A DNA stretch of 64,000 nt from Candidatus Obscuribacterales bacterium. GTDB lineage: Bacteria; Cyanobacteriota; Vampirovibrionia; Obscuribacterales; Obscuribacteraceae. Shown here piece after piece: positions 50,749-59,731 of this stretch. Position 1 is the stretch's first letter. Each line of letters starts with the position of its first letter. The DNA is taken from NCBI GenBank assembly GCA_031292355.1, contig JARLHI010000061.1, positions 62,001 through 126,000 of the forward strand, written 5' to 3'. Under the pieces are notes generated by a model. That model ran no database searches. It saw only the letters and a list, made by a program, of their open reading frames with translations, and was not told the origin of the DNA. The position numbers were made by a program, and so were the translations under genes.

Positions 50749-52191
50749 TTAAAGCGAAGATACAAGGAGGACCGAAAAGCGCTTAACCACTGCAGAAATC
50801 GTATCTGCGTCAGAAGTCGAGAAGGGCATCAGAAATTCATTTGTCGGCGGTTGATTAAAATAATAAGACTCAGTTGATCGTAAATCGAGGCCGGATTGCC
50901 TGGCGCAATCAACAATGAACGACTGCTGCAAACTCTGATTAAACTGCACCAATACGTGCATTCCGCTGCTTTCTTTTAACACAGCGAGCTTGCCCAGCGC
51001 CACCGACAATTCGAAAATAAGAGCTTGTCTCCTCTTAAGATTCAAAGCTCGTTGCTTGTGAATATGTCGCTCGAGATGACCATCGGCAATAAATTCAGCC
51101 AGCGCATAATTTTCTGGAATCGGCGGCTCAGGATGTACCGTTGAAATCAATGTTTGCATGACAGGAATGTATCTTCGCGGAAGAACGAAGAAACCGATAC
51201 TGACTAATGGTCCAAGCGTAAGCCAGAACGAGCCAGAATAAATGACTGTATCATTTTCCTTCAGCGATTGAAGTGCAGGCAAAGGAGACCCAGTGTAATG
51301 GTAATTACAATCAAAATCATCCTCAAAAATTATGGTGCCAGTTCGCTGCGACCATTCTAAAACAGCTAAACGCCTGTCAATCGGTAGAACAGCGCCTGAC
51401 GGCTCTTGATGGGAAGGGCACAGATAAAGCATCTTGAACTCAGTTTCAGACGCGAACATCTGCTCTGGATTCAACCCTTTGCTGTCGGAATTGACTGGAA
51501 CTAACTTGGCCCCATGACTTAAAAGAACGGCTCTGACCGCCGGTGAGCATGGATTTTCTACGGCCACGTTATCGCCAGCATCTATTAGCAGACGGAAGAT
51601 TAGATCTGACCTAAGAGCTGTCGTTACTACCAACTGATCGAGCGTACAGCTAATCCCGCGGACCCGTTTGAGGTATTTGATTATTGCTCGTCGTAGTGGA
51701 ACATGTCCGAATGGGTCTGCAGAATATTCGCTTAGCGCCTTTGCGAAATCATAATTACTCCTGTATTTAGTGAGTAGTCGCAACCACACAGCGGTCGGCA
51801 TAACCTCTGCACCAGGAATGGCAATGTCGGAAGAAGAAAGCGACTGGGCATTCGCCAATCGTTGACCATAAAGGGACAGTTTTGGCTCTCTCAGGGGGAC
51901 AGAGCTCGATGCAACAGGTGGATTTTCATTGCTGATTTCGAGCTGTTCATTAATTTGACTGGCCACATGAGTACGCGAACTCGGCGACGTAACTACATAT
52001 CCCTGACTCGCAAGTTCTTCATAAGCGCGCAATACCGTCGATAACGAAAGTTGGTATTGATTGGCTAAATCTCTAGCAGAAGGTAATGAATCGCCTACAG
52101 CAAGGTTCTGTTCCACGATCGCTTGCTTGACGGCCTCGGCCACAACCCGGTACAAGGGCAACTTTTCATCTTTTTTGAAAATCAATATCAC
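50749..52191 (-). CDS. MocR/PdxR-type regulator lacking the PLP lysine
   Basis: 480 residues. N-terminal GntR winged helix (YRVVAEAVKQAIVEQNLAVGDSLPSARDLANQYQLS is the family pattern, quoted only by its parts LPSARDLA and TVLRAYEEL), a linker, then a class I aminotransferase-like domain with PCSPAVRAVL, LYLCPSHQEPSG and FEDDFDCNYHY. In the place of the conserved GTFSKTL, whose Lys binds PLP, it has GSFWLTL (residues ~322-328; Leu326 at the Lys position). It therefore probably cannot form the internal aldimine. Regulators of this family control vitamin B6 or amino-acid genes, usually divergent neighbours; none is obvious here. Confidence 0.85.
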   Translation of the reverse strand: MILIFKKDEKLPLYRVVAEAVKQAIVEQNLAVGDSLPSARDLANQYQLSLSTVLRAYEELASQGYVVTSPSSRTHVASQINEQLEISNENPPVASSSVPLREPKLSLYGQRLANAQSLSSSDIAIPGAEVMPTAVWLRLLTKYRSNYDFAKALSEYSADPFGHVPLRRAIIKYLKRVRGISCTLDQLVVTTALRSDLIFRLLIDAGDNVAVENPCSPAVRAVLLSHGAKLVPVNSDSKGLNPEQMFASETEFKMLYLCPSHQEPSGAVLPIDRRLAVLEWSQRTGTIIFEDDFDCNYHYTGSPLPALQSLKENDTVIYSGSFWLTLGPLVSIGFFVLPRRYIPVMQTLISTVHPEPPIPENYALAEFIADGHLERHIHKQRALNLKRRQALIFELSVALGKLAVLKESSGMHVLVQFNQSLQQSFIVDCARQSGLDLRSTESYYFNQPPTNEFLMPFSTSDADTISAVVKRFSVLLVSSL

Positions 52192-52313
52192 TGAAAAAAC
52201 CTGTTTCAGAACGAATCGGCACTTTGTTGTAATGATACTACATGCGGTATAACTACAATTAAATTATTTTCGGCAAAGAATTAAAAACAAAAATTATCAA
52301 ACCCTAAAAATAC

Positions 52314-52592
52314 TTAGCCCCAATCGTGCGAAAATCCCATGGACTCAAAGTCATGCAGTACGCGCTCCACCTGAGCAATCCACTGCTTGAGCGCCGCCTC
52401 GTCGTACAGTGCAATCGTATGCAGAGCACGAATTGTACTGAATTGTTTTTGAACATATTCCCTGCCCCGTGGCTCGAGAAATTCGCTGTCGAATTCTGCC
52501 ATCAGAGCTTGTGCGCTACCCCATGTCGGATAGAGTTTGCACTTCCTGGAAAACGTAAGCTGCGAACGTTCGAAGTCAGTCATCTGATGCAA
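52314..52592 (-). CDS. Hypothetical small helical protein (92 aa)
   Basis: No family recognised. MTDFERSQLTFSRKCKLYP, then helices (AQALMAEFDSEFLEP; ALKQWIAQVERVLHDFESMG). TTG at 52592 or ATG at 52583; no clear ribosome binding site, but a 29-codon open frame ends 13 bp upstream and could couple translation. One of a group of small helical minus-strand genes between 52.3 and 54.3 kb. Confidence 0.55.
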   Translation of the reverse strand: MHQMTDFERSQLTFSRKCKLYPTWGSAQALMAEFDSEFLEPRGREYVQKQFSTIRALHTIALYDEAALKQWIAQVERVLHDFESMGFSHDWG

Positions 52593-52605
52593 AACAATCG
52601 CATGC

Positions 52606-52695
52606 CTAGGCAGGCGCGAATAGCGCTGAAAATAGTATGCTCGAGAATTTGGCGAGAATGGCGACGGGTGTCAATACTTCGAAGATATTGTTCAT
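52606..52695 (-). CDS. Possible 29-aa hydrophobic peptide
   Basis: MNNIFEVLTPVAILAKFSS then ILFSALFAPA: one membrane-length hydrophobic segment. AGGAAATACCGTT precedes the ATG. Immediately upstream of the 92-aa gene. Could be a small membrane protein, a type I toxin-like peptide or a leader. Short, so chance occurrence is possible. Confidence 0.35.
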   Translation of the reverse strand: MNNIFEVLTPVAILAKFSSILFSALFAPA

Positions 52696-52897
52696 AACGG
52701 TATTTCCTGCTAAGCCCTCATGAATCATTCGTGATGCATGTTGCATGATTAGTCGTAAGCCCACCTGCAGATCGCATGAACGCCCTTCGGGAATTCACAA
52801 AAAAAGGCATCTGCAGGCGGCATTAAGCCAGTGGATAGAAAGAGCCTGTAAAAGCTCCTGAAAGACAGACGATTCTGCCTTTCACATGAACAGGTCT

Positions 52898-53497
52898 TTA
52901 GAAGGCAAACCTAGCCCCTGACTGGTCATCGCCTTCGTATCGACTGACAATGTGAGCGCCCATTTGTCCCATCCAAAGCCGTATTTTGAGCTGGCGCATT
53001 TGAGCTTCGTAAAGCGTAGCTATCGAAATGGCTTCAGCCTTCAATGCCTGCACTTGGTGGTCCAGCGATATGACAAGCCAGTAGAATTCGGCCAGATCTT
53101 GCTCGCTTACTTGCGCTGCACCATCACGCACCTTTTGGCGCAAGTCGACAAAAGCCTTCAGTCCATTCATCCTGAAGCTCAAAACAAAGAGCGGTAGATC
53201 CTTCATGTGTTGAACGTACTTGAAGCGACTATCGCGGACCGACTCCGCTTCCGGCATATCGATGCACTCGGCTACTGCCTGCGAACGGTTAGAGGTATCC
53301 GGCAAAGTCTTGGCAAAGCTGATGAGTGCATCACCCGAAGCGACAATTTGTTCGACATGTTCCCGAAGCATGAAAAGGTCGGCAACAAGCGGCTTGCCCT
53401 CCTCGAACTGCCCAAACTCATCGCATAGCCTTTCCACACCCGAGAAGAACTGGCGCACTTGCCGACGCCGAGTCCGTTCCACCTGACGCTGTCTCAT
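52898..53497 (-). CDS. Hypothetical helical protein (199 aa)
   Basis: Almost all helix: a basic N-terminus (MRQRQVERTRRRQVRQFF), then long amphipathic helices, with KAFVDLRQKVRDGAAQVSEQ, WLVISLDHQVQALKAEA and YEAQMRQLKIRLWMGQM. No membrane helix or signal peptide. GGGAGGGAGAAAATCA before the ATG at 53497 fixes the start. Style similar to the 189-residue protein at 4621-5190. Family not recognised. Confidence 0.62.
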   Translation of the reverse strand: MRQRQVERTRRRQVRQFFSGVERLCDEFGQFEEGKPLVADLFMLREHVEQIVASGDALISFAKTLPDTSNRSQAVAECIDMPEAESVRDSRFKYVQHMKDLPLFVLSFRMNGLKAFVDLRQKVRDGAAQVSEQDLAEFYWLVISLDHQVQALKAEAISIATLYEAQMRQLKIRLWMGQMGAHIVSRYEGDDQSGARFAF

Positions 53498-53627
53498 TGA
53501 TTTTCTCCCTCCCATTCGGGTTCACCGGTGTAATGAAAGCCATTGACGTCCCAATAATTGAGGTAATAGAAAGGCCTGATAGCGTCGATACGCCGCCCTA
53601 CAGCTTCTGCCTGAAAGTAAAAAGCTT

Positions 53628-53792
53628 TTACCAGCTGGCAGAACAACCGCTGTTGAACTGCGCTAGCCGGCAGACGGTCGCCGTTAAGATGCGCAATTGT
53701 TCAGTCAATAGCTTACCCATGCCGGTCAAAACGCTGAACGATTGATCGACGTCGCGGGTGAGCCTCCTTAGCCTTATCCGTTTGCTTGTCAT
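53628..53792 (-). CDS. Small helical protein (54 aa)
   Basis: MTSKRIRLRRLTRDVDQSF, then a hydrophobic helix (LTGMGKLLTEQLRILTATV) and a Cys/Ser end. ATG at 53792 with GGAG 9 bases upstream. The frame is open further upstream but without a site. It lies 130 bp before the 199-aa gene on the same strand. Confidence 0.45.
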   Translation of the reverse strand: MTSKRIRLRRLTRDVDQSFSVLTGMGKLLTEQLRILTATVCRLAQFNSGCSASW

Positions 53793-53998
53793 GTCTATCT
53801 CCGTCATTGTGGATGTTAAGTCTTGGAGGTCATGAGTCCAAGAAAACACAATTACTGCGCCATAAGGTCGTGCCGGACACCGACCTTGTGTTTGAATAAA
53901 GAGAAATCGGTCAGTCAACCATTTTCGATACGTCCTTTCTTGCAGATCAATTGAAGAATCAAGAAGAGGATTCGTCGCCTAGATATTTCGAAGACCGA

Positions 53999-54283
53999 TC
54001 AAACAGGCATCCGTAAAAGGCACTGTCTGACCAGCTCCAGAACGACTTCCTCGAGTGTGAGTATCCTTTGATCAGAAGCCGTCGTGCCGATCTTTTTCTC
54101 GGCTTCGATACTACTGGAAATACTGTCCAACGCCGACTGCATGTCTTTAGTGATCGTCCCTGCCAGAATCATATTCAGCGGCAGTTGAACCATTTCCAGC
54201 ATACCGATTTTGTCCGAGGTAGCCGCATTCGAAAGTCCCATCAGTTCGTTGGCTGCGGACTCAAGCATAGTTTTGGGATCCAT
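53999..54283 (-). CDS. Small helical protein (94 aa)
   Basis: Met- and Ser-rich helices (MLESAANELMGLSNAATSDK; MQSALDSISSSIEAEKK), ending LTLEEVVLELVRQCLL. AGGAACACGCAAA precedes the ATG. No family recognised; likely cytosolic. First of the small minus-strand genes in this area. Confidence 0.58.
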   Translation of the reverse strand: MDPKTMLESAANELMGLSNAATSDKIGMLEMVQLPLNMILAGTITKDMQSALDSISSSIEAEKKIGTTASDQRILTLEEVVLELVRQCLLRMPV

Positions 54284-54872
54284 TTTGCGTGTTCCTGTTG
54301 TTGAACGTGAAGTGAAAGCGACACTGCTATTAGGAAAGCAGCGAGGTTGGTGGTATCAAATCAAAGTTAGAATCTGAGTAACGGGTATCGCAATTGATTT
54401 TGCTAATGCCTTTGTGAGAATCCATACTACGACGCGAAACAAATGCTTCTGCGGCAAAATTGAGAATCGGCGAATATGCACAGCTAGCTAAATATCAAAC
54501 CTGAAAAAACATGTTTATGTATGAGCTTATAGCCAATCACAGTCGCACGGTAAAAGTCGTCAAAATATCGGCCGAAATCTCCAAAAATTCAAATGCTTGG
54601 CTAGCAAGAATTATTTCGATCCAGAACAATTTAAAATTCCGATCCGCCCGACGGCACTAGAACGCGAAAAATAGGACTAACAGACTTAGTGTTCCGATAG
54701 CCTCCGCGGTTTGCCGCGGATGCTAGGATCGATTCTTTTTTGCCATTTGCATTGGACCGGTCTATTATAGCGATGATGTTTGTTAGTCACGTCACAAACA
54801 GGCTCAGAAAAGTTCATAGTCCGTGGCGAATTAATACAATAACCAGGAACAAGCACAAAAACAGGCGTCTCT
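54284..54872. other. Non-coding region with GC-rich hairpin
   Basis: No gene seen. At 54698-54725, TAGC-c-TCCGCGG-tttg-CCGCGGA-t-GCTA forms a strong hairpin, followed by TTCTTTTTTG from 54733. The last 100 bp should hold the promoter of the MFS gene; its GTG start has no strong ribosome binding site. Confidence 0.5.
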
Positions 54873-56096
54873 GTGAAATATATCATCGCATTACGAGAGC
54901 CGCCGTTGGCAGCACTATGGGTCAGCCAGGTCCTTTCGGGCATAGGCGATCAGCTGTATATGCTTGCCGCTATGTGGATAGCAGTGGAGCGTTTTGGCAA
55001 TCAGGCAGGATATGTTGCAGCAGCCATTGGTGTCGGCAGAATTACATTCGGTTTATTCGGCGGAATAATAGCCGATCGTTTCGATCGCCGTCGGATCATG
55101 ATTGTTTCAGACATTGTGCGTTTTCTAGCAGTAGCTCCTTTGGCATTCATCGCCTGTAGTGGCACCATACATCTGTGGCATTTAATCGTTGCAGGCGCTT
55201 TGATGGGGGCGTTTGGAGCATTTTTCGATCCAGCATTACAGGCTTCCTTGCCGTCTATCACTCGCTCGCAAAGTTCTCTTGAGGCAATGACTGGATTGAT
55301 GGATTTAACTCAACGACTGGCAAGAGCAATTGGGCCAGCTTTGACAGGATTGCTTGTGGCAATTATGCCAATCACCCAATTCTTCACCATTGAGGCATTT
55401 AGTTTTTTGATTTCAGCCTTAACAATTGTCGTTCTTAGATCGCACTTGACCTGGGCGAAAGAGGAAAATACGTTCGCACCCTATCAGTCGGTCCAGGACC
55501 TGTTCAAGGACATTGTCGAAGGCTTCAGCTATGCCGCAAAAGACAAGGCGTTTATATATTGCTTGTGCAGTCTCGCGTTTCTCGGTGGTTTGTGGGGAAT
55601 TGCTTTTGCCGTCGGATATCCTATCCTGGTTAAACAATCCTTTGGCAACAATGTCGTTTTCTATGGCTATATCGTTGCCTCCTATGGAGTTGGCAATGTC
55701 CTTGGCAATGTGCTATGCGCAAATCTGCATGTGCGCAGCTCCTGGATAAACGTCTTTGGTGGAGATGTTCTCTGCGGTTTGGGTTTTGTTCTGGTCGCAT
55801 TAGGCAATTGCGTACAAGCGGCAATTTTGGGATCGGTGCTTGCAGCCATTGGCGGCGCAGGTGCTGATTTGTTATTGCTCAATTTGATCATGAAGGAAGT
55901 GCCGTCAAACTTGCTCGGGAAAATGATGTCGCTACGGATGATGGTGCTGTCTGGTGGTTACGCCATGGGCTTGATAGTCGCTGCACCATTTTTCAAAATT
56001 GCCTCCGCTTGCACAGTCATTGCCTGGTGCGGCGCATTAATGGTCTTAACCTGCGGTTATGGAGCGGTTCGCTTTGCTAATTACAAAAAAGCATAA
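54873..56096 (+). CDS. MFS transporter (DHA3/EntS-like exporter)
   Basis: 407 residues with about 12 membrane helices. LWVSQVLSGIGDQLYMLA at helix 1, and the helix 2-3 loop GGIIADRFDRRRIMI (the MFS GxxxDRxxRR signature). A second-half half-signature is less clear. Closest in style to DHA3 exporters such as EntS (siderophore) and macrolide pumps. Substrate unknown. GTG start at 54873. Confidence 0.9.
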   Translation: MKYIIALREPPLAALWVSQVLSGIGDQLYMLAAMWIAVERFGNQAGYVAAAIGVGRITFGLFGGIIADRFDRRRIMIVSDIVRFLAVAPLAFIACSGTIHLWHLIVAGALMGAFGAFFDPALQASLPSITRSQSSLEAMTGLMDLTQRLARAIGPALTGLLVAIMPITQFFTIEAFSFLISALTIVVLRSHLTWAKEENTFAPYQSVQDLFKDIVEGFSYAAKDKAFIYCLCSLAFLGGLWGIAFAVGYPILVKQSFGNNVVFYGYIVASYGVGNVLGNVLCANLHVRSSWINVFGGDVLCGLGFVLVALGNCVQAAILGSVLAAIGGAGADLLLLNLIMKEVPSNLLGKMMSLRMMVLSGGYAMGLIVAAPFFKIASACTVIAWCGALMVLTCGYGAVRFANYKKA

Positions 56097-56152
56097 TCAA
56101 CTAGCACCACCTCTGGTGACTTTATGAACAGCGTGAGCAAAAAGCAATGACA

Positions 56153-56581
56153 TCACCCAGAGCGGAGCGGGCGATTCTCCTCCTTCCCCTCTGTTACATT
56201 TCCTCGTTTGAATGTTCTAAAAATTACCCAGCTCCTGTCGCTTGGAGGCTTTTCCAAAGCGCCTTCAACTGTCATGCGAACATCTACGAGCTCGCATTCA
56301 CCGCTACTCTCATATTCGAAATGAACATTGGCTGACAAAGCCTGGATGCAGACCAAGAGCTGTTCAAATCGCTCAAGCCACAATTCAATATCTTCTTCGA
56401 AGTCTTTGAAGCTGGTCGCAAAGCTGATGGTTGACCATTGATAGCCTTTCCGCGGTAGCGAAAAAATATTTGGAAATGGATAGACACTATCAAATGAAAA
56501 TGACGACAGTGCTTCTCGTGTTGCATCATTTGATTTCGGGGCTGACAAAATGCAGCCGTAAACGATGGTATGAAAACCCAT
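56153..56581 (-). CDS. Hypothetical protein, immunity-like (142 aa)
   Basis: MGFHTIVYGCILSAP opening, YPFPNIFSLPRKGYQWSTISFATSF in the middle (given here in two parts by position 33-58), then a helix EEDIELWLERFEQLLVCIQ and a closing strand. The compact alpha/beta layout, a single isolated gene with no partner and neighbouring genes of similar type recall orphan immunity genes from polymorphic toxin loci. No named family. GAGGAAA lies upstream of the ATG at somewhat long spacing. Confidence 0.55.
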   Translation of the reverse strand: MGFHTIVYGCILSAPKSNDATREALSSFSFDSVYPFPNIFSLPRKGYQWSTISFATSFKDFEEDIELWLERFEQLLVCIQALSANVHFEYESSGECELVDVRMTVEGALEKPPSDRSWVIFRTFKRGNVTEGKEENRPLRSG

Positions 56582-56684
56582 TGATGTTTTTTCCTCACGT
56601 CACTCAAGAATCGCAGCAGCTCTGCTTAGACAGCCAATGAAGTCATGCACAATACGATCAACATTATTGGTGATGTAGTCTCGG

Positions 56685-57165
56685 TCAGATACCTAGCGCT
56701 GCTTTACCGACTGGTTGCAACTTAACGTCGCGAAAGACAGGATTAGGAGTTTTCGAATCGTGATAGTTCCAACTGAAGTAAATCACTTCTCGCAAAATGT
56801 TCTTGTGAGCCCACGAACGGAAGTAGCTTATAACTTCATTTTCGAGCTCAGCCCGTTTTTTTCATCGACGCCATCCATCACTCCCCACTCCGTAATTCAA
56901 ATCGGTTTGCCATAATCGGTGCAACAGGCGTTAACATCTTGCTTCCGTTTTTCGGGTGTTCCTTCCTTGGGATAGCACTGAACACCGTACACATCAACGT
57001 ATTTGTCTAATCCATTAGCTTTCAAAAACTTCAGAGTCGCATCGAGTTGAACGCCGTCGAGCTTGATGCTCGGCGGAGGCCAGCAAGTGCAGATTGAGTC
57101 GGCAAGCTTAACGCAGTCATGACACTAAGCGCGGTGAATACTATCGGAGCAATGTTTCGGTTCAT
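56685..57165 (-). pseudogene. Secreted glycoside hydrolase remnant
   Basis: ATG at 57165 with GAGGG upstream starts a clean signal peptide (MNRNIAPIVFTALSVMTALS ... QSALA). It then jumps in another frame to LKANGLDKYVDVYGVQCYPK and DYGKPI-stop-ITEWGVMDG, the typical 'KPIWITEWG' strand holding the catalytic Glu of GH-A clan enzymes, with the Trp codon now TGA. After a further frameshift it continues YFRSWAHKNILREVIYFSWN to a stop at 56685. Most of the barrel is missing. Deletion, nonsense mutation and frameshifts make it a clear pseudogene. Confidence 0.7.
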
Positions 57166-57220
57166 TTGCGACCCTCGCAAAGACGAGTGCACTATTATGG
57201 CAGCACTTTTTTGTAGAATG

Positions 57221-57330
57221 CTATTGCGCTCTCAACTTAATCGCTTCATCTTTGCAAGACTTCAGATTCGTGTTCAGTGACAACGCTTGTTCAAGATAAT
57301 CGACGCCTGGACCATCGGACTTGCAAAAGC
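57221..57330 (-). pseudogene. Possible TPR-protein C-terminal fragment
   Basis: The minus-strand frame DGPGVDYLEQALSLNTNLKS then CKDEAIKLRAQ-stop looks like the last TPR helix pair of a longer protein. It follows the stop of the 57335 gene in the same frame. No start or upstream repeats present. Confidence 0.35.
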
Positions 57331-57334
57331 ACCA

Positions 57335-58111
57335 TCACTCGCATTGAAACTCCTTCCTTTCGTGGTCCACCGAAAGCACTTTAACATCCAGCTGATCTTT
57401 CACTTTAAATCCAGCCATATTCTGCAGAACGGGCCGGTATTCCCCTGGCCCACATGGCTTCAAAGCAAGCTCACCGCGGCGGCTAATCACCATGGTGCTA
57501 AGCACCATGCCGGGAACTGGGCCAAGCCTGCGTAGTTCATCGGGAAAAAGCCACCCATCTAACGATATTAACGAGTTAACACGTTCAAACAGACTTGGCG
57601 AGCCTTCCGGGACAGTGAAAGCACTTCTGCGCGGTGTCACCAACAACACCACATCCGGTGGCGCCCGTTCTGTATCTTCTGGCATGTACCAATCAGGGCA
57701 CTCCTGCCAGTCGATTCCATAGGCTTCGACTTCATAAGCACCAGCTGGCATTCGACAAAACCACCTAGCGAACTCAGCATTCGTTGGGTCTGTGGCCAAA
57801 CCTTCTCCAGGTAGCAGCTCGCCTGGACCGATGAACACCCAACCAGAGGTGACCACAGCTCCTAACCGAACGTGGTCTGCGGCATATGCCCTCTCATCCG
57901 CGGTCAACTGACCATCCGTCAGGCGGACTTTATAGACACCATCACTGCCAAGATTGACCAAGGCAATCTCACCGCTTGCAACTTCGTTCAATTTCCAGAA
58001 ATTGCCAACGCACCACCAATCCGCATCGTCATCAACACGGGTCCCCAGCCGCTCAGGATCAAAAACTGCAAGTGTCGCGGTGTTTGTTGCAAATGTAACA
58101 GTGTAGTCCAC
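57335..58111 (-). CDS. Hypothetical protein (258 aa), DUF6386-like
   Basis: Beta-rich cytosolic protein: VTFATNTATLAVFDPERL at the start, GEIALVNLGSDGVYKVRLTD, AGAYEVEAYGIDWQECPDW, and a C-terminal OB/SH3-like stretch (DGWLFPDELRRLGPVPG; LKVLSVDHERKEFQCE-type end). The first half resembles proteins annotated DUF6386, often found near polymorphic toxins. GTG at 58111 is chosen because GGAG sits 6 bases upstream; a longer TTG start lacks this. It lies next to the 93-aa gene upstream. Confidence 0.62.
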   Translation of the reverse strand: MDYTVTFATNTATLAVFDPERLGTRVDDDADWWCVGNFWKLNEVASGEIALVNLGSDGVYKVRLTDGQLTADERAYAADHVRLGAVVTSGWVFIGPGELLPGEGLATDPTNAEFARWFCRMPAGAYEVEAYGIDWQECPDWYMPEDTERAPPDVVLLVTPRRSAFTVPEGSPSLFERVNSLISLDGWLFPDELRRLGPVPGMVLSTMVISRRGELALKPCGPGEYRPVLQNMAGFKVKDQLDVKVLSVDHERKEFQCE

Positions 58112-58180
58112 TTCTCGCTCCTTTCCTCCATTTCTGAGCACATGAACATAAGAACCCAATTTTGAAACGGGTAGTTCCGC

Positions 58181-58462
58181 TCAGAAAGAGATGTTTTTCA
58201 GCTCAGAACGCCCAATAAAAGTTCTTGGCAAAGTCAGGTTCTCCGACCTCAGCATCTGCTCCTCTTCAATAGCGCTGATCATCATCCGGCTCATGATGAC
58301 ACCAACTGGGTCTGCGTCATCATGAGCCGGCATGCGCGGCAACATTGGAGGCTCCCCTTCGCCAGTCCAACCTTTTTTGAAAAGGTATTCCAATAGGTCA
58401 TCCCAGTGCTCCCTCAGAAGAAAATTACAGCTCTCGGAATAAGTCAGTCTAGGTTGATGCAT
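58181..58462 (-). CDS. Hypothetical small protein (93 aa)
   Basis: MHQPRLTYSESCNFLLREHW, an acidic/Trp helix, a Pro-rich turn (GEPPMLPRMPAHDDADP), and a C-terminal Met/Glu helix. AGGGA lies 11 bases before the ATG at 58462. The frame is open a further 165 bp upstream but its composition there is atypical. Probably co-transcribed with the 258-aa gene 69 bp downstream; the pair may be an orphan toxin-immunity relic. No family recognised. Confidence 0.48.
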   Translation of the reverse strand: MHQPRLTYSESCNFLLREHWDDLLEYLFKKGWTGEGEPPMLPRMPAHDDADPVGVIMSRMMISAIEEEQMLRSENLTLPRTFIGRSELKNISF

Positions 58463-58976
58463 GCTTGTGAAGTCCCTGCCTCGGGATCTTAGAAGTTTCG
58501 CACAACCACAATAGCAGCCAATGGTGTCTGGTTGATTGCGGGGTAGTGTCCGGCTTGTGGCACGACGTGATTTAACACAGAGAACTCTTTGCAGCAAGTC
58601 CCAAAAAGCACAATCGCGGAGCACCACCTACGGTGACGCCATGATCATCATGGCAACTCAAAGAGCAGTCAATGTCTACTAGCTAGCGAGCTTACGCTAA
58701 TTCCATCATTTGCACTCAAGCAATGACCGCCTGGTAGTTGTCAAATTCAGAAAGGAGGCAACCGCGCTGGCTTCGCAGCGACGAAAGCGACAGAGCTTCC
58801 AACTTGTTTGAGATGCCCAAAGTGAACTAAGTTTAGATGTAATTATATTTCCCATTTTTCACATCCAAGAGCCTCATACAACAGCTCAATCACCCGCCAC
58901 AGCAAGCCGCCAGTTCACCCTTCACGGGCTGATTTATAACTGGCGTCGGACCACAACTACAGAATCGGAGACCACC
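58463..58976. other. Non-coding region
   Basis: No supported gene or hairpin of note; divergent promoters for the 58181 and 58977 genes should lie here. Confidence 0.4.
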
Positions 58977-59729
58977 ATGCCCCGCAGTAGAGTTCTTACA
59001 TTCATCGACCGTCCCTCGCCCAACTTCAACTCTCGCGGGTCGGCAACAGTGCAATTTCTCGTGCTTCACTATACCGCCATGGATACTGCTGAAGCGGCCA
59101 TCCAGAGACTCTGCGATGCAACAATCAAAGACAGGGTCAGCGCGCACTATGTCATCGACGAAGCGGGTAATATTTATCGCCTCGTCCAGAATAACCAAAG
59201 AGCCTGGCATGCCGGGGTTTCATTCTGGGATGGCAAAACAGATCTGAATTCCAGCTCGATTGGCATTGAAATCGCCAACCCTGGCAACATTCCCTATCCG
59301 GCAGCGCAAATGGAAGCGGTCAAAGCGCTGAGCAAATCGCTCATCGCTGAATTCAAGATTCGCCCCTCCTATGTCGTTGCTCATTCAGACATCGCCCCCG
59401 ACCGTAAGGAAGATCCAGGCGAGTTGTTTGACTGGAAGGGTCTGTCCACCTCTGGCATCGGCGTTTGGCCCACACCCGCAAAGGTCGACTACGACCGCAG
59501 CGCTTCATGGCAAGACACCGACGTGGCCAAGTTCTTGAGCAAGCTGGGTTTTCAAAGCACAGTTGCGCCGAAGGTCCTGATTACCGCTTTTCAGAGACAC
59601 TTTCATCAAGAGGTGTTCGCGACGCCCGCGACAGTGGGCATTGCCGACAACGAAACGAAAGCCAGACTGGCCTGTTTAGTCAGACGCAAGGCAATCGCTG
59701 ACGGCATCGCCGCAAGCAGAAAGAAATAG
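58977..59729 (+). CDS. N-acetylmuramoyl-L-alanine amidase (Amidase_2)
   Basis: 250 residues. Cuts the bond between MurNAc and the stem peptide. Zinc ligands: His in FLVLHYT and His/Asp in VVAHSDIAPDRKEDPG; SAHYVIDEAGNIYRLV and WHAGVSFWDGKTDLNSSSIG are typical AmiD/AmpD strands. The C-terminal ~70 residues (DVAKFLSKLGFQ; LITAFQRHFHQE) form the helical peptidoglycan-binding-like module of AmiD. No signal peptide, so it acts in the cytosol in recycling, or leaves via another route such as a holin. GGAGACCACC precedes the ATG. Confidence 0.92.
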   Translation: MPRSRVLTFIDRPSPNFNSRGSATVQFLVLHYTAMDTAEAAIQRLCDATIKDRVSAHYVIDEAGNIYRLVQNNQRAWHAGVSFWDGKTDLNSSSIGIEIANPGNIPYPAAQMEAVKALSKSLIAEFKIRPSYVVAHSDIAPDRKEDPGELFDWKGLSTSGIGVWPTPAKVDYDRSASWQDTDVAKFLSKLGFQSTVAPKVLITAFQRHFHQEVFATPATVGIADNETKARLACLVRRKAIADGIAASRKK

Positions 59730-59731
59730 CT

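Noticed and set aside
29953..57165. UGA recoded as tryptophan (suggested by TGA in the 29953 gene and at a Trp position in the glycosidase remnant)
   Set aside because: TGA is the normal stop of many intact genes here (for example at 411, 1038, 15108) and Trp is encoded by TGG throughout. Both cases lie in decayed DNA.
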